Source: Chromobacterium sphagni
GTDB lineage: Bacteria; Pseudomonadota; Gammaproteobacteria; Burkholderiales; Chromobacteriaceae
Assembly (NCBI RefSeq): GCF_001855555.1
Contig: NZ_MKCT01000083.1
Coordinates: 86,181-150,180, forward strand
Length of the DNA: 64,000 nt
Reading direction: 5' to 3'
Shown here piece after piece: positions 25,501 through 35,345 of this stretch. Below the pieces are notes generated by a model. The model was not told where the DNA came from. It searched no databases and saw only the letters and a list, made by a program, of their open reading frames with translations. Made by a program: the position numbers and the translations under genes. The stretch's first letter is position 1. The number at the start of each line of letters is the position of its first letter.

Positions 25501-25830
25501 TCCCAGCAGCAGCGCGTAGGCGTCGGCGTTCAGGTAGACGCGGCGGGCGAGGAACAGCGGGTTGCCGTTGCCTTCGCGCAGGGCCAGGCCGTCCAGCGTC
25601 AGCTCCATGCTCCATGGCGTGATGCGCACCTGCTGGATGCTGAGCTGGCGGCCATGCTTCTTTGCCCAGTCGGCGACGGCCTGTTGCAGCAGCCGCGGGG
25701 CCAGCAAGCCGAGAAAAGCCCAGAACGCCAATAGCAGCGCGATGGCGATGGTTAGCCAGCGCAGCCAGCGGCGGGGTTTGCGGGGAGAGGGGGAGGGTGT
25801 GGCAGCTTCGGCCGGAACATGGGTATTCAT
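22525..25830 (-). CDS. DUF748/AsmA-like large inner-membrane-anchored protein
   Basis: 1101 residues. A cytoplasmic basic N-terminus (RKPRRWLRW) and one membrane anchor (about residues 24-46) are followed by a very long, mostly beta-stranded periplasmic region with AsmA-like repeats, for example 'QVRITPWSMELTLDGLALREGNG' near residue 70 and 'RLSLELRYLLEHRQLKGENRIVIDSIQLGD' in the DUF748 segment. The C-terminal ~130 residues ('LMAKRPKMQLAISGGYASDEDGKQLA') resemble the terminal part of DUF748 proteins. AsmA/YhdP/TamB relatives move phospholipids between membranes, so a role in outer-membrane lipid supply is plausible but unproven. Start ATG 25830 fits the membrane anchor. Confidence 0.8.
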   Translation of the reverse strand: MNTHVPAEAATPSPSPRKPRRWLRWLTIAIALLLAFWAFLGLLAPRLLQQAVADWAKKHGRQLSIQQVRITPWSMELTLDGLALREGNGNPLFLARRVYLNADAYALLLGRWQASEFTLDSPKLWLERGADGQWNWEKLAADLSGPPKLEDGSAPEKLPRLKITALNLRDGQVRLNDHNDGKHERFRLMPINLSLTDLSTLAENGRYALHAELEGGGRFDWKGSMRLQPLQSSGEASMQGLPLASIWDYVRPYFSVEKPQGALSVYARYQFEMNGSRPDLTISPLSASLKQLTLRAPGGGGELHLPELKVEGGALDLSRSLLTIAKVELNQGRVSAGRDANGGVDWLRALPSAQPAKPAAKPAQPSPWLVKVDSLRFNRWHGEWRDGVYLKPMQLQTDMPQLQARISLSPEHGLQLNDLGLSLANLKLGAAGGPPWLTLADAELAPSLIDLKLRQLKPGDVTLRGMQLALQRERNGQLQLQQLLAQRPQKAVKTDKTDKAAAWKLSYPAIKLEDSGLSWRDLALPKPLTLGVDQLSGLLATQDGQQLGLDLNGRMGNGRLAVKLDLNPDQQSVHGRIRLDALPIAPLAPYALSGTPLKLSGGALSTDLQLHAASATQWKLAGQLKLAKMALQEPGEALPLLGWNNLSLSRLQVQGMPLKVNINDVRLDQPRARLILDPQRRLNWQQIFASRIPPVKPAGSGKAAPLPQVDVHSIHVQNGAVEFADHGMTPDFATRMHHLRGSIQNLSTRAGGRGRITLDGAVDQYGEVKVRGALSPLSPTDSTDIRLDFHNLALNNLNPYSMNFAGWQVKDGRLSLELRYLLEHRQLKGENRIVIDSIQLGDELKGDKSPHLPLRLAVALLEDSNGRIDLDLPVAGSLDDPQFSYGQVIWKAFVNIVTKVVTAPFRALGALLGGDGFDDIRFVAGEAHVSPPEREKLDKVAGLMAKRPKMQLAISGGYASDEDGKQLARARIDSAVLAAAGHAPMDDEPLPSLDLKDAQTQSAIKTVYGQRIGRLKLLGHTLKPGGPSGEALAKLLRDEMLAAEKVSQADLVKLAELRGANARKVMLRHAPDLAERVTLDAPQKTSANRDGVELAVKITAK

Positions 25831-25962
25831 ATCGCTTAATTCTAATACACTTTGGGCGCGCCGTCCTGTTGCATTGTTTGTCCTATTGTTGACCAAAGTT
25901 GACAGCGGAATGGCATGCGACCGTTGCGGCGGCTGGCGACTGCTGGCTAGGATGGTCAGGTG

Positions 25963-25996
25963 TTCAAGATATTGAACGCAAAATTTGCCAAATTTT
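25963..25996. promoter_or_regulatory. Two small inverted repeats in the divergent DUF748/glutamine-synthetase-like gap
   Basis: The 363-base gap between genes starting at 25830 (minus) and 26194 (plus) contains TTCAA-GATA-TTGAA (25963-25976) and AAAATTT-GCC-AAATTTT (25980-25996) in an AT-rich patch, followed by T/A-rich promoter-like sequence. These are possible operators. The remaining ~180 bases before 26194 are GC-rich with nothing recognisable. Confidence 0.35.
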
Positions 25997-26193
25997 TATC
26001 ACGAAAGGTTGATTATCTTGCAACAAAGCCACCGGCCACGCCGGTCATTCATCTTATTTTCAACAGCTGCGGCCACGCCGCTGCTGGCGGACCGCTGCCT
26101 ATTCCTGCTTCAAGCCAGGCGGCCCCACACCCTGGCCAACCCGGCCCGGCTGCTGGGCAGTTCCGGAACCCATACTTAAAGACAGAGGCTTCA

Positions 26194-27531
26194 ATGGATA
26201 GTGCCAATGCAATCAATCAATGGCTGGACGAACATCGCATCACCGAGGTGGAGTGTCTGATCCCGGACATGACCGGCCTCGCCCGCGGCAAGATCGTGCC
26301 GCGCCACAAATACAATCCCGCCGAGGGGCTGCGCCTGCCGGAGGCGGTGCTGTCGATGACGGTGACCGGCGACTACCCGGACCGCGATTTCACCTCGGTG
26401 GCCGACCCGGACATGAAGCTGATCCCGGATGCCAGCACCTTGCGTCCGGTGCCATGGAACAAAGAGCCCACCGCCCAGATCATCCATGACTGCTATTCCT
26501 TTGCCGGCCAGGCGGTGGACCTGGCGCCGCGCAATGTGCTCAAGCGCATCCTGAAGCTATATGAAGACAAGGGCTGGAAAGCGGTGATCGCGCCGGAGAT
26601 GGAGTTCTACCTGGTGGAAATCCAGCCGGACGAGGACATGCCGCTCAGGCCGCCGGTGGGCCGCACCCGCCGCACCGAAGCCGGCATGCAAAGCTTTTCC
26701 ATCGACGCGGTCAACGAATACGACGACATCTTCGACGTGATGTACGACTGGTGCGAGGCGCAGGGCCTGGCGCTGGACACGCTGATTCACGAGATGGGCA
26801 CTGCGCAGATGGAGATCAACCTGGACCACGGCGATCCGCTGGAGTTGGCCGACCAGGTGTTCCTGTTCAAGCGCACGGTGCGCGAAGTGGCCATCCGCAA
26901 CAATATGTACGCCACCTTCATGGCCAAGCCGATGCAGGGTCAGCCCGGCAGCGCCATGCACCTGCACCAAAGCGTGGTGGACGCCGACGGCCGCAATATC
27001 TTCAGTCAGGCCGACGGCAACCCGTCGCCGGCCTTCCTGCACTTCATCGGCGGCCTGCAGCGCTATCTGCCGGCGGCGATGCCGTTCTTCGCGCCGTATG
27101 TGAACTCCTACCGCCGCCTCAGCCGCTACACTTCGGCGCCGATCAACCTGTCCTGGGGTTACGACAACCGCACCTGCGGTCTCCGGGTGCCGCATTCCGG
27201 GCCGGAAGCGCGGCGCGTGGAGAACCGGCTGGCCGGGGTGGACGTCAATCCCTACCTGGCGATGGCCGCTAGCCTGGCTTGCGGCTATCTGGGCATGCGG
27301 GAGAAGATCCAGCCGTCCGATCCCCTGTCCGGCAGCGCCTACGAGCAGCCGCATCAGCTGCCGCGCCATCTGGACGACGCGGTCGACACGCTGCTGCGCT
27401 GCAAGCCGTTGGCGGAGCTGTTCGGCGAGCATTTCGTCGAGACTTACGCGGCGATCAAGGAGGCGGAGTACCGCGAGTATTTCGATGTGATCAGCCCGTG
27501 GGAGCGACGGTTTCTGCTGTTGCATGTGTGA
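26194..27531 (+). CDS. Glutamine synthetase family protein, gamma-glutamylputrescine synthetase-like
   Basis: 445 residues, the length of PuuA/SpuI-type enzymes. The N-terminal beta-grasp part contains 'VECLIPDMTGLARGKIVPRHKY', where 'D-M-T-G-x-x-R-G-K' is the PuuA-group signature. The catalytic part has 'VIAPEMEFYLVE' (metal Glu), 'MGTAQMEINLDHGDPLELAD', 'ATFMAKPMQGQPGSAMHLHQS' (metal His) and 'NSYRRLSRYTSAPINLSWGYDNRT'. It would couple ATP hydrolysis to joining glutamate to an amine, probably putrescine or another polyamine. Start ATG 26194 (MDSANAINQW) matches the family; the frame extends upstream without support. A MocR regulator is convergent with it. Confidence 0.86.
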   Translation: MDSANAINQWLDEHRITEVECLIPDMTGLARGKIVPRHKYNPAEGLRLPEAVLSMTVTGDYPDRDFTSVADPDMKLIPDASTLRPVPWNKEPTAQIIHDCYSFAGQAVDLAPRNVLKRILKLYEDKGWKAVIAPEMEFYLVEIQPDEDMPLRPPVGRTRRTEAGMQSFSIDAVNEYDDIFDVMYDWCEAQGLALDTLIHEMGTAQMEINLDHGDPLELADQVFLFKRTVREVAIRNNMYATFMAKPMQGQPGSAMHLHQSVVDADGRNIFSQADGNPSPAFLHFIGGLQRYLPAAMPFFAPYVNSYRRLSRYTSAPINLSWGYDNRTCGLRVPHSGPEARRVENRLAGVDVNPYLAMAASLACGYLGMREKIQPSDPLSGSAYEQPHQLPRHLDDAVDTLLRCKPLAELFGEHFVETYAAIKEAEYREYFDVISPWERRFLLLHV

Positions 27532-27544
27532 CGGGGCAGGCGAT

Positions 27545-27564
27545 CCGCCCGCGAGCGCGGGCGG
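27545..27564. terminator. GC hairpin between convergent genes
   Basis: Perfect 8-bp stem CCGCCCGC (27545-27552) / GCGGGCGG (27557-27564) with loop GAGC, between stops at 27531 and 27573; no T-run. Confidence 0.5.
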
Positions 27565-27572
27565 GTGGCGCT

Positions 27573-28955
27573 TCAGCCGCCGGCCAGTACCTCGGTCAGC
27601 ATCGCCACGCCGTTGTGTTGTTGCAGCGGGTCGTAGAAGCTGAAGTTGAGCCGCATCGCGTTCAGCCGCGGCTGGTTGTCCTGGAAGAACAGCGGCGCCG
27701 GCGCAAAGTGTATGCCTTGTTGCATCGCCTGCGGCAATTGGCGGCGGCAGTCCATGCCCTCGGGCAATTCCAGCCACAGGAAGTAGCCGCCTTGCGGCGT
27801 GATCAGCCGGGTGCCCGCCGGCAGATGGCAGGCCAGCTGTTGCCGCATCGCCAGCCAGTTGGCCTGCAGCCGGCTGCGCAGCAGGCTCAGCATATCCTCG
27901 TGATGGCCGCCGGCCAGCAGCCGCGACAGCGCCATCTGGCTGGGCAGCGGAGTGGACAGCGAGCTGCACAGCTTGAGGCCGAGGATGCTGTCGCGGTAGC
28001 GGCCGGCGGCGATCCAGCCGACGCGGTAGCCCGGCGCCAGCGATTTGCTGAACGACGAACAGTACAGCACGCTGCCGCGCTGGTCGTAGGCCTTCAAGGG
28101 CAGCGGTGCGCTTTCGCCGAAATACAGTTCGCGGTAGGTGTCGTCCTCGATGATGGGCAGGCGGTGCCGGTCCGCCAGCGCCAGCAGCGCTTCCTTGTCG
28201 GCGTCGCTCATGGTCAGGCCGGTGGGGTGCTGGAAATTGGCCATCGCCAGAATCCCGGCCGGCTGGTGCTGGACGATCAACTGCTCCAGCCGTTCCAGAT
28301 CTAGCGCTTGGCCGGGCGGGGTGGCCAGCGTGTGGACGGCGATGCCCAGTTGTTCCAACTGGTCGAACAGCGCCGGGAAGGCCGGCGTCAGCACCAGCAT
28401 CGCCGCGCTGCCGGACAGCTTGGTCACCGCCCGTATCGCCAGGCTGAGCGCCTCCATGCCGCCGCAGGTCACCAGCAGCTCGTCGCCGTCCAGCTCCACG
28501 CCTTGCGCCAGGTAGCGCAAGGTCAATTCGCGCCGCAGGCCCTCGTAGCCGGTGCTGCCGTTGCCGGACAGCGCGTAGCGGTAGTCCCGCAGCGCGCGGG
28601 TCAGCGCCCGGCTGAGCGGGGTGGTGTTGATCAGCGCCGGGTTCATGTAGGGGCAGCCCCAGGGCATGGGCAGCGCGCTGGTCAGGTGTTCGATGCGGAT
28701 GCCGCTGCCGTCGCTGTGCAAGGGCAGGTTGCTGGGCAGGATGGCGCTGCGCGCCAGCACCCGGAAGCCGGAGCGCGGCAGCGATTCGATCAATCCCAGT
28801 TTTTCCAGCTCGGCATAGGCGCGCTGCGCGGTGGTGATGCTGATCTTGTGGTCCTGGCATACCTTGCGCAGCGAGGGCATGCGGTCGCCGGCGCGCAGGT
28901 GGCCCTGTTCTATCGCGTGGCGGAAACGTTGGCTCAATTGCCCGGTCTTGTTCAT
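27573..28955 (-). CDS. MocR-type regulator (GntR HTH fused to aminotransferase domain)
   Basis: 460 residues from ATG 28955; an alternative ATG at 28979 overlaps the ccoG stop (ATGA). Residues ~5-70 are a GntR winged helix ('GHLRAGDRMPSLRKVCQDHKISITTAQRAYAELEKLGLI'). Residues ~105-455 are a fold-type I aminotransferase domain with 'MANFQHPTGLTMS' (Asn/Pro region), 'IIEDDTYREL' (PLP Asp) and 'SSFSKSLAPGYRVGWI' with the PLP-binding Lys. MocR proteins sense PLP-linked amines or PLP itself and control amino-acid, GABA, taurine or vitamin B6 genes. Its targets may include the glutamine-synthetase-like gene it faces, or its own ccoG operon, which carries a perfect inverted repeat upstream. Confidence 0.88.
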   Translation of the reverse strand: MNKTGQLSQRFRHAIEQGHLRAGDRMPSLRKVCQDHKISITTAQRAYAELEKLGLIESLPRSGFRVLARSAILPSNLPLHSDGSGIRIEHLTSALPMPWGCPYMNPALINTTPLSRALTRALRDYRYALSGNGSTGYEGLRRELTLRYLAQGVELDGDELLVTCGGMEALSLAIRAVTKLSGSAAMLVLTPAFPALFDQLEQLGIAVHTLATPPGQALDLERLEQLIVQHQPAGILAMANFQHPTGLTMSDADKEALLALADRHRLPIIEDDTYRELYFGESAPLPLKAYDQRGSVLYCSSFSKSLAPGYRVGWIAAGRYRDSILGLKLCSSLSTPLPSQMALSRLLAGGHHEDMLSLLRSRLQANWLAMRQQLACHLPAGTRLITPQGGYFLWLELPEGMDCRRQLPQAMQQGIHFAPAPLFFQDNQPRLNAMRLNFSFYDPLQQHNGVAMLTEVLAGG

Positions 28956-28975
28956 GTGTTCATTTCCCGTCCGCC

Positions 28976-30316
28976 TCATTCTCCGATGAAGCTGGACTTT
29001 TCCTTGATGGTGATGTCATCCCCCAGCGAGCGTATCACGAAGTAAATCGGGTGCGCGCCGCGGGTGGCGTGTTCCGGCTCGGCCTGCACCCGTACCGCCA
29101 CGGTCTCGGTTTGCGCCGGTTTGACCGTAACGATCTGGGCCGGCTGGTCCAGCTTGATGCCGGGCAGGCCCTCCACGGCCAGGCTGTAGCGTTGGGCTTG
29201 CTCGGTGGTGTTGATCAGGCGCAGGTTGTAGCGGTTCTGCAGCAGGCCGTCGTCGGTCTGTTCCACCAGGCTGGAGCGGTCGCGCAGCACGTCTACCTTG
29301 AACGGCTTCTTCAAGACCAGCGCGGTGGTGGACAGGGTGATGATGCCGGCCAACAGGCAGGAGTAGACGACGATGCGCGGGCGGTGCAGCGATTGCGCCG
29401 GTGCCGGCTTGCCCTGCTGCGCCTGGGCGCTGGTGTAGCTGATCAGCCCGCGCGGCGCCTGGATCTTGTCCATTACCTGATCGCAGGCGTCGATACAGGC
29501 GGCGCAACCTATGCACTCGTATTGCAGGCCGTCGCGGATGTCGATGCCGGTCGGGCACACCTGCACGCAGATGCCGCAGTCTATGCAGCCCTTGACCGGG
29601 GCCTGGCTGCGCGCCTGCTGCTTGCCGCGGGGCTCGCCGCGTTTGGCGTCATAGGAGATGACCAGGGTGTGGTCGTCGAACATCGCGCCCTGGAAGCGGG
29701 CGTACGGGCACATGTGCAGGCATACCTTCTCGCGCAGCACGCCGGCCAGCAGCCAGGTGAAGCCGGCGTAGAACAGCGTCCAGAACAGGTCCCACGGTCC
29801 CATATTGAATGCTGCCAGCTCGCGCATCGGAGTGAAGTAGCCGACGAAAGTCAGCCCGGTCCACAGCGAGAACGCGCCCATCAATAGCTGGCACAGGCCT
29901 TTCTTGCCGTATTTGGCCAGGCTGCCCGGAGCGGCGTCCAGCTTGCGGCGGGCGTTGTGGTCGCCCAGCACCAGCCGCTCTATCCAGATCATGATCTGCG
30001 TGTACACGGTTTGCGGGCAGCTGTAGCCGCACCACAGCCGGCCAGCCAGCGTGGTCCACAAGAACAGGCCCAGCGCGCACACCACCAAGAGCGCGGCTAG
30101 ATAGATGAAATCCTGTGGCCACAGGCTGATGCCGAAAATCAGGAAGTGATGCTCCGCCAGATTGAAATGCACCGCCTGGCGGCCGTTCCACTGCAGCCAG
30201 GGCAGGCCGAAGAATACCAGCTGCGTCAACACCACCATCGATACACGCAGATTGTTGAATCGCCCGCTGGTCAGACGGGGGTAGATCTTGATCGGTTTGG
30301 TTTCGAGCTTGGACAT
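28976..30316 (-). CDS. ccoG: Cytochrome c oxidase accessory protein CcoG (RdxA/FixG)
   Basis: 446 residues from ATG 30316 (MSKLETKPIKIYPR). Inner-membrane polyferredoxin: N-terminal membrane helices, the 'GRLWCGYSCPQTVYTQI' motif, and two 4Fe-4S clusters around 'CIDCGICVQVCPTGIDIRDGLQYECIGCAACIDACDQVM'. After a further helix (about residue 320) comes a periplasmic Ig-like C-terminal domain typical of FixG. CcoG reduces Cu(II) to Cu(I) for assembly of cbb3-type cytochrome oxidase. Unusually, the ccoNOPQ and ccoIS genes are not nearby; instead its stop overlaps the start region of a MocR regulator. No FNR (ANR) box was seen upstream. Confidence 0.93.
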   Translation of the reverse strand: MSKLETKPIKIYPRLTSGRFNNLRVSMVVLTQLVFFGLPWLQWNGRQAVHFNLAEHHFLIFGISLWPQDFIYLAALLVVCALGLFLWTTLAGRLWCGYSCPQTVYTQIMIWIERLVLGDHNARRKLDAAPGSLAKYGKKGLCQLLMGAFSLWTGLTFVGYFTPMRELAAFNMGPWDLFWTLFYAGFTWLLAGVLREKVCLHMCPYARFQGAMFDDHTLVISYDAKRGEPRGKQQARSQAPVKGCIDCGICVQVCPTGIDIRDGLQYECIGCAACIDACDQVMDKIQAPRGLISYTSAQAQQGKPAPAQSLHRPRIVVYSCLLAGIITLSTTALVLKKPFKVDVLRDRSSLVEQTDDGLLQNRYNLRLINTTEQAQRYSLAVEGLPGIKLDQPAQIVTVKPAQTETVAVRVQAEPEHATRGAHPIYFVIRSLGDDITIKEKSSFIGE

Positions 30317-30346
30317 GGCCGCCATCGCACTATGAAGGATGGGCCA

Positions 30347-30372
30347 TTTGTACTGCCGGATATCAGTACAAA
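30347..30372 (-). promoter_or_regulatory. Perfect 9-bp inverted repeat upstream of ccoG-mocR
   Basis: TTTGTACTG (30347-30355) and CAGTACAAA (30364-30372) separated by 8 bases, 30 bases upstream of the ccoG ATG, in a stretch rich in A/T. The size and symmetry fit an operator for a dimeric regulator; autoregulation by the MocR protein of the same operon is the simplest idea. Confidence 0.6.
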
Positions 30373-30604
30373 CAATGCACAGATAATTGTGAAAATATAT
30401 ATACAGATGAGGCTGTATACCAACAGAGGGCGCCTGGCCGGAGCGCTGTCCTGAAGGATTGTCTCCTCAAGCAACTGTTTTGCATGCGGATTTTCGCCGC
30501 GATTCGCCGCACGCCATGGCTTTCCCGCGGCAGCGGACGACGTGGGCATGATCCGGCATGATATATTTCCACCGCGCATCGCTTTTGACCGGAATGGAAG
30601 TTTT

Positions 30605-31144
30605 ATGATCTATATCAATGACCAGCCGGCAGAGGGGCCGGAGCGGGAAATCGGGGATGACCAGGCGCCGTTGTTTTTCGCCGTGTCGCCGCGGAAATTC
30701 CTGATCCTGTCCCTGTGCACGCTGGGGTTGTACGAAATGTACTGGTTCTACCGCAACTGGCAGTTGGTCAAACTGCGGGAGGGGAGCGACATCTGGCCTT
30801 TCTGGCGCGCGGTGTTTGGCTATTTCTTCTGCTACGCGCTGCTAAGCCGGATCCGCGATGCCGCGCGCGATGCCGGCGCCGGAGATCTGCCGGCGGGACC
30901 GTTGTCGGCGGGCTGGATCATCATCAGCATGCTGTGGAAGCTGCCCGAGCCTTACTGGTTGGTCTGCTACGCCGCCATCGCCTGCCTGCTGCCGGCGCAG
31001 ATAGCGGTTTGCCGCATCAACGAGGCGCTGGCGCCGGAGCACCGGCGCAACGACAGGCTCAGCGGCTGGAACATCGCCGCCATCGCGCTGGGCGGCGGCA
31101 TGCTGCTGCTTGCCGTGTACGGCGCGCTGTTTATGAAGGTTTGA
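30605..31144 (+). CDS. Small inner-membrane protein of unknown function
   Basis: 179 residues with four to five likely membrane segments. The segment 'RKFLILSLCTLGLYEMYWFYRNWQLVK' (residues ~30-57) is a recurrent pattern of DUF4234-like membrane proteins: a short membrane-adjacent motif 'LxLxTLGxYxxYWxYxNW'. Other segments are near residues 68-78, 98-125 and 152-176. Start ATG 30605 follows GGAAG. The gene stands alone between ccoG and the chemoreceptor. Function unknown. Confidence 0.72.
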   Translation: MIYINDQPAEGPEREIGDDQAPLFFAVSPRKFLILSLCTLGLYEMYWFYRNWQLVKLREGSDIWPFWRAVFGYFFCYALLSRIRDAARDAGAGDLPAGPLSAGWIIISMLWKLPEPYWLVCYAAIACLLPAQIAVCRINEALAPEHRRNDRLSGWNIAAIALGGGMLLLAVYGALFMKV

Positions 31145-31203
31145 CGGTCACGGCCATCTCGGACGGATGCCAGCGGCTGAGCGGTGGCGAATAAGCCTGG
31201 CCG

Positions 31204-32544
31204 CTAGCTTTCCCGCGGCGGCTGCGTCGAGTAGGCCTGCACCGCGGAGAAGTGGTTGACCACGTCGGCCAGCTGCAAAGTGCTGGCGCGTATCTCGTCT
31301 ATCGACGTGCTGGCCTCGCTGGCGTGCTCTTCGCCCAACTGGGCCTTGACCAGCATTTCATGGATGCTGTCGGTGGCGTTGCCGGTGCCGTTCTTGATGT
31401 CGTCTATCATCTCCGTCACCTCCTTGGTGGAGGAACTGGTGCGTTCGGCCAGCTTGCGCACCTCGTCGGCCACCACCGCGAAGCCGCGGCCCTGCTCGCC
31501 GGCGCGCGCCGCCTCGATCGCCGCGTTCAGCGCCAGCAGATTGGTCTGGTCGGCGATTTCATGGATGGTGTTGACGATGGTGGTGATGCGATTGGTTTTC
31601 TGTTCCAGATCTTCTATCAGTCGCGCCGACTGTCCCGCGCTGTCGGCGATCACGCTCATCGCCCGGATGGTGTCCCGGATCACCTGCTGGCCGTCGTTGG
31701 AGGCGCTGTCCGACGCCGCGGACAGCCGATGAGCTTCCTGCACCAGGCGCAGATCCTGTTGCCGCGCGGTTTCCTGATCGGAGATGTCGGCGGCGAACTT
31801 GATGACCTTGAATACCACGCCCTCGTCATCGAAGACCGGATTGTAGCTGGCCTCCAGCCAGACCGGCCGGCCGGACTTGTGGAGGCGCTCGAACCGGCCG
31901 GCGACGAATACGCCTTGTTTCAGCTGCTTCCACAAGTGTTCATAGGCGGGGCTGCGCACGAAATCGGGGGGGCAGAAGATTCGGTGATGCTTGCCGATGA
32001 TTTCCTCGGCGGTGTAGCCGGTGGCGTCGAGGAAGTTGGCGTTGGCGGTCAGTATGATGCCGTCCGGCGTGAATTCGATAGCGGCCATCGAGCGCTCGAC
32101 CGCCTTCATGATATTTCTCGCCTCATGGGCGAGTTTGACTTCCTGGGTGACGTCCAGCGCGAACTTGATCACCTTGACCACCTGGTCTCTATTGTCGCGG
32201 ATAGGGTTGTAGCTGGCTTCCAGCCACACGGTGCGGCCATCCTTGGCGATGCGCTTGAACTGATCCTTGATGAAGCCCCCAGTCCGCAATATCTGCCAGA
32301 AGGCCTGGTATTCCTGGCTGGCGGCGAACTGCGGCTGGCAGAATATCCTGTGGTGCTTGCCGATGATTTCGTCGGCGGTATAGCCCATGGTTTCTTCGAA
32401 ATTGGCATTGGCGGAGAGGATGATGCCATCCGGGCTGAATTCTATGATGGCCATCGACCGGTCCAGCGCGTCCAGCACGCTTTTTTGGTTTTCCAGCTGG
32501 AGTAGGGCATGATTCAAATCGGATTTCAGTTTTTGATTGAACAT
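31204..32544 (-). CDS. Soluble PAS-PAS methyl-accepting chemotaxis protein
   Basis: 446 residues, no membrane segment. Two tandem PAS domains (about residues 20-140 and 142-262) are near-duplicates of each other, each with 'IEF(S/T)PDGII(L)(S/T)ANANF', 'GKHHRIFC' and 'WLEASYNP', the pattern of Aer/BdlA-type heme- or flavin-binding sensors. The signalling domain follows, with the highly conserved hairpin '[47 protein letters not shown]'. Cytoplasmic receptors of this layout sense oxygen or redox state and drive motility or biofilm dispersal through CheA. Start ATG 32544 has GAGGA upstream. Confidence 0.92.
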   Translation of the reverse strand: MFNQKLKSDLNHALLQLENQKSVLDALDRSMAIIEFSPDGIILSANANFEETMGYTADEIIGKHHRIFCQPQFAASQEYQAFWQILRTGGFIKDQFKRIAKDGRTVWLEASYNPIRDNRDQVVKVIKFALDVTQEVKLAHEARNIMKAVERSMAAIEFTPDGIILTANANFLDATGYTAEEIIGKHHRIFCPPDFVRSPAYEHLWKQLKQGVFVAGRFERLHKSGRPVWLEASYNPVFDDEGVVFKVIKFAADISDQETARQQDLRLVQEAHRLSAASDSASNDGQQVIRDTIRAMSVIADSAGQSARLIEDLEQKTNRITTIVNTIHEIADQTNLLALNAAIEAARAGEQGRGFAVVADEVRKLAERTSSSTKEVTEMIDDIKNGTGNATDSIHEMLVKAQLGEEHASEASTSIDEIRASTLQLADVVNHFSAVQAYSTQPPRES

Positions 32545-32734
32545 CGATGGCATCCTCGCGGGATAGGGATGGTCGAGAAGAAAAAGTTTGTTTTCGCTTA
32601 TTCGGTTTATAAAAAACGGAGCGGTTTAGTCAAGCGGCGAATCGGCGGGAATGTACTTAGGAGGTTGGCCTATTCCTTTGATTGCAACGGAGTGGGAGCG
32701 CGACGGGGCGGCGGTTTAACGGGAAGGAGAGCGC

Positions 32735-33085
32735 ATGGATTGCCAAGTTCTGCAATGGCAGGAGATGGATGTGGTGGAGTGCCTATCGTCGTTGGACGGC
32801 CCCCGCCGGGCGACCGATCTGGTGGCGGCCTGCGCCGAGCGCGGCAGCTGTCGCCTGCTGTTGGACGCGCCGGCCTTGCCGGCCGCTTTTTTCGCTTTCG
32901 ATACCTGTTTCGCCGGCGAGCTGCTGCAGATGCTGCGGAACTACCGGCTGCGCACCGAGGCGGCGTGGAGGGACGCGCAATGCGGAAAACGCTACGCCGA
33001 GCATCTGCGCGAGGCCAGGCGCGCCCGCCATTCGCGCCTGTTCGATGCGCGGGAGCAGGCGCTGGCCTGGCTGGAGCTGGAGTGA
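32735..33085 (+). CDS. DUF4180 domain protein
   Basis: 116 residues; start ATG 32735 with a GGAAGGAG ribosome binding site. The sequence fits DUF4180: an N-terminal strand-helix ('VVECLSSLDGPRRATDLVAACAERG'), the core 'LLLDAPALPAAFFAFDTCFAGELLQMLRNYRLRTE', and a C-terminal acidic/basic helix. DUF4180 proteins are small cytoplasmic proteins of unknown function, related in fold to STAS/SpoIIAA-like modules. It is convergent with marC (6 bases between stops). Confidence 0.75.
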   Translation: MDCQVLQWQEMDVVECLSSLDGPRRATDLVAACAERGSCRLLLDAPALPAAFFAFDTCFAGELLQMLRNYRLRTEAAWRDAQCGKRYAEHLREARRARHSRLFDAREQALAWLELE

Positions 33086-33091
33086 CGGTGT

Positions 33092-33721
33092 TCAGCGCGT
33101 CAGTTGCGGGAACAGCCGGTAGACGCCGTCGACGATGATTTCGACCGACACCGCCGCCAGCAGCATGCCCATCACCCGGTTGACGATGTTGATGCCGGTC
33201 TGGCCCAGCAGCCGGGTCAGCGGCGTGGCCAGCACCAGCGCGCCGTAGCAGGTGACCGCCACCAGGAGGCCGCTGATCAGCAGATACGCTACCTGCACCC
33301 AGGAGTGTGCGGTGGTGGCGTAGATGATCACGGTGGAAATGGTGCCGGGGCCGGTCATCAGCGGGATGGCCATCGGCACTACTGCGATATTGCTCTTGTG
33401 GCCGGCTTCCTCGCGCTCCTGCTTGGTCGTTTTGGTCGGGCCGGGCTTGGCGTTCATCAGCGCGATGGCGATCAGCATCAGCAGAATGCCGCCACCCACC
33501 TGGAACGAACCGATGCTGATGCCGAGCAAGCGCAGCAGCGTCTCGCCCACCACCGCGAACAGACACAGCACCACCGCCACCGAGATGGCGGTGGTCTTGG
33601 CGATTTTCTGGCGCTCCTCCTGGCTGGCGTTTGGCGTCAGGCTGATGAAGATGGGAATGGCGCCCAGCGGGTTGACCAGCACCAGGAGGGCGATGAAGAT
33701 TTTGGCGATTTCGATTTCCAT
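33092..33721 (-). CDS. marC: MarC-family integral membrane protein
   Basis: 209 residues with six predicted membrane helices, matching the MarC (NAAT/UPF0056) family: 'ALLVLVNPLGAIPIFISLTPNAS' at the N-terminus, 'GGGILLMLIAIALMNAK', and 'VPMAIPLMTGPGTISTVI', whose P-L-M-x-G-P-G segment is family-diagnostic. MarC proteins were once linked to multiple antibiotic resistance but their transport substrate is not established. The gene stands alone between DUF4180 and the dapE operon terminator. Confidence 0.9.
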   Translation of the reverse strand: MEIEIAKIFIALLVLVNPLGAIPIFISLTPNASQEERQKIAKTTAISVAVVLCLFAVVGETLLRLLGISIGSFQVGGGILLMLIAIALMNAKPGPTKTTKQEREEAGHKSNIAVVPMAIPLMTGPGTISTVIIYATTAHSWVQVAYLLISGLLVAVTCYGALVLATPLTRLLGQTGINIVNRVMGMLLAAVSVEIIVDGVYRLFPQLTR

Positions 33722-33809
33722 GGATGCGGAGCTTACCTGTTAGCGTTGTCGGGCACATTCAGCCTGGGGACGCAAACCACCACGGCTGCGCCAGCGCCGC
33801 GCGGCCATG

Positions 33810-33834
33810 AAAAAACCGGCATCCCTGCCGGTTT
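33810..33834 (-). terminator. Intrinsic terminator of the yffB-dapE operon
   Basis: Minus-strand hairpin, AAACCGGCA (33813-33821) / TGCCGGTTT (33826-33834), loop TCCC, followed on that strand by six T's; 22 bases past the dapE stop. Confidence 0.82.
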
Positions 33835-33856
33835 CAGCATAGCGAAGCCGAGGCGA

Positions 33857-35337
<1,481 letters not shown>

Positions 35338-35345
35338 CGGGTGGG

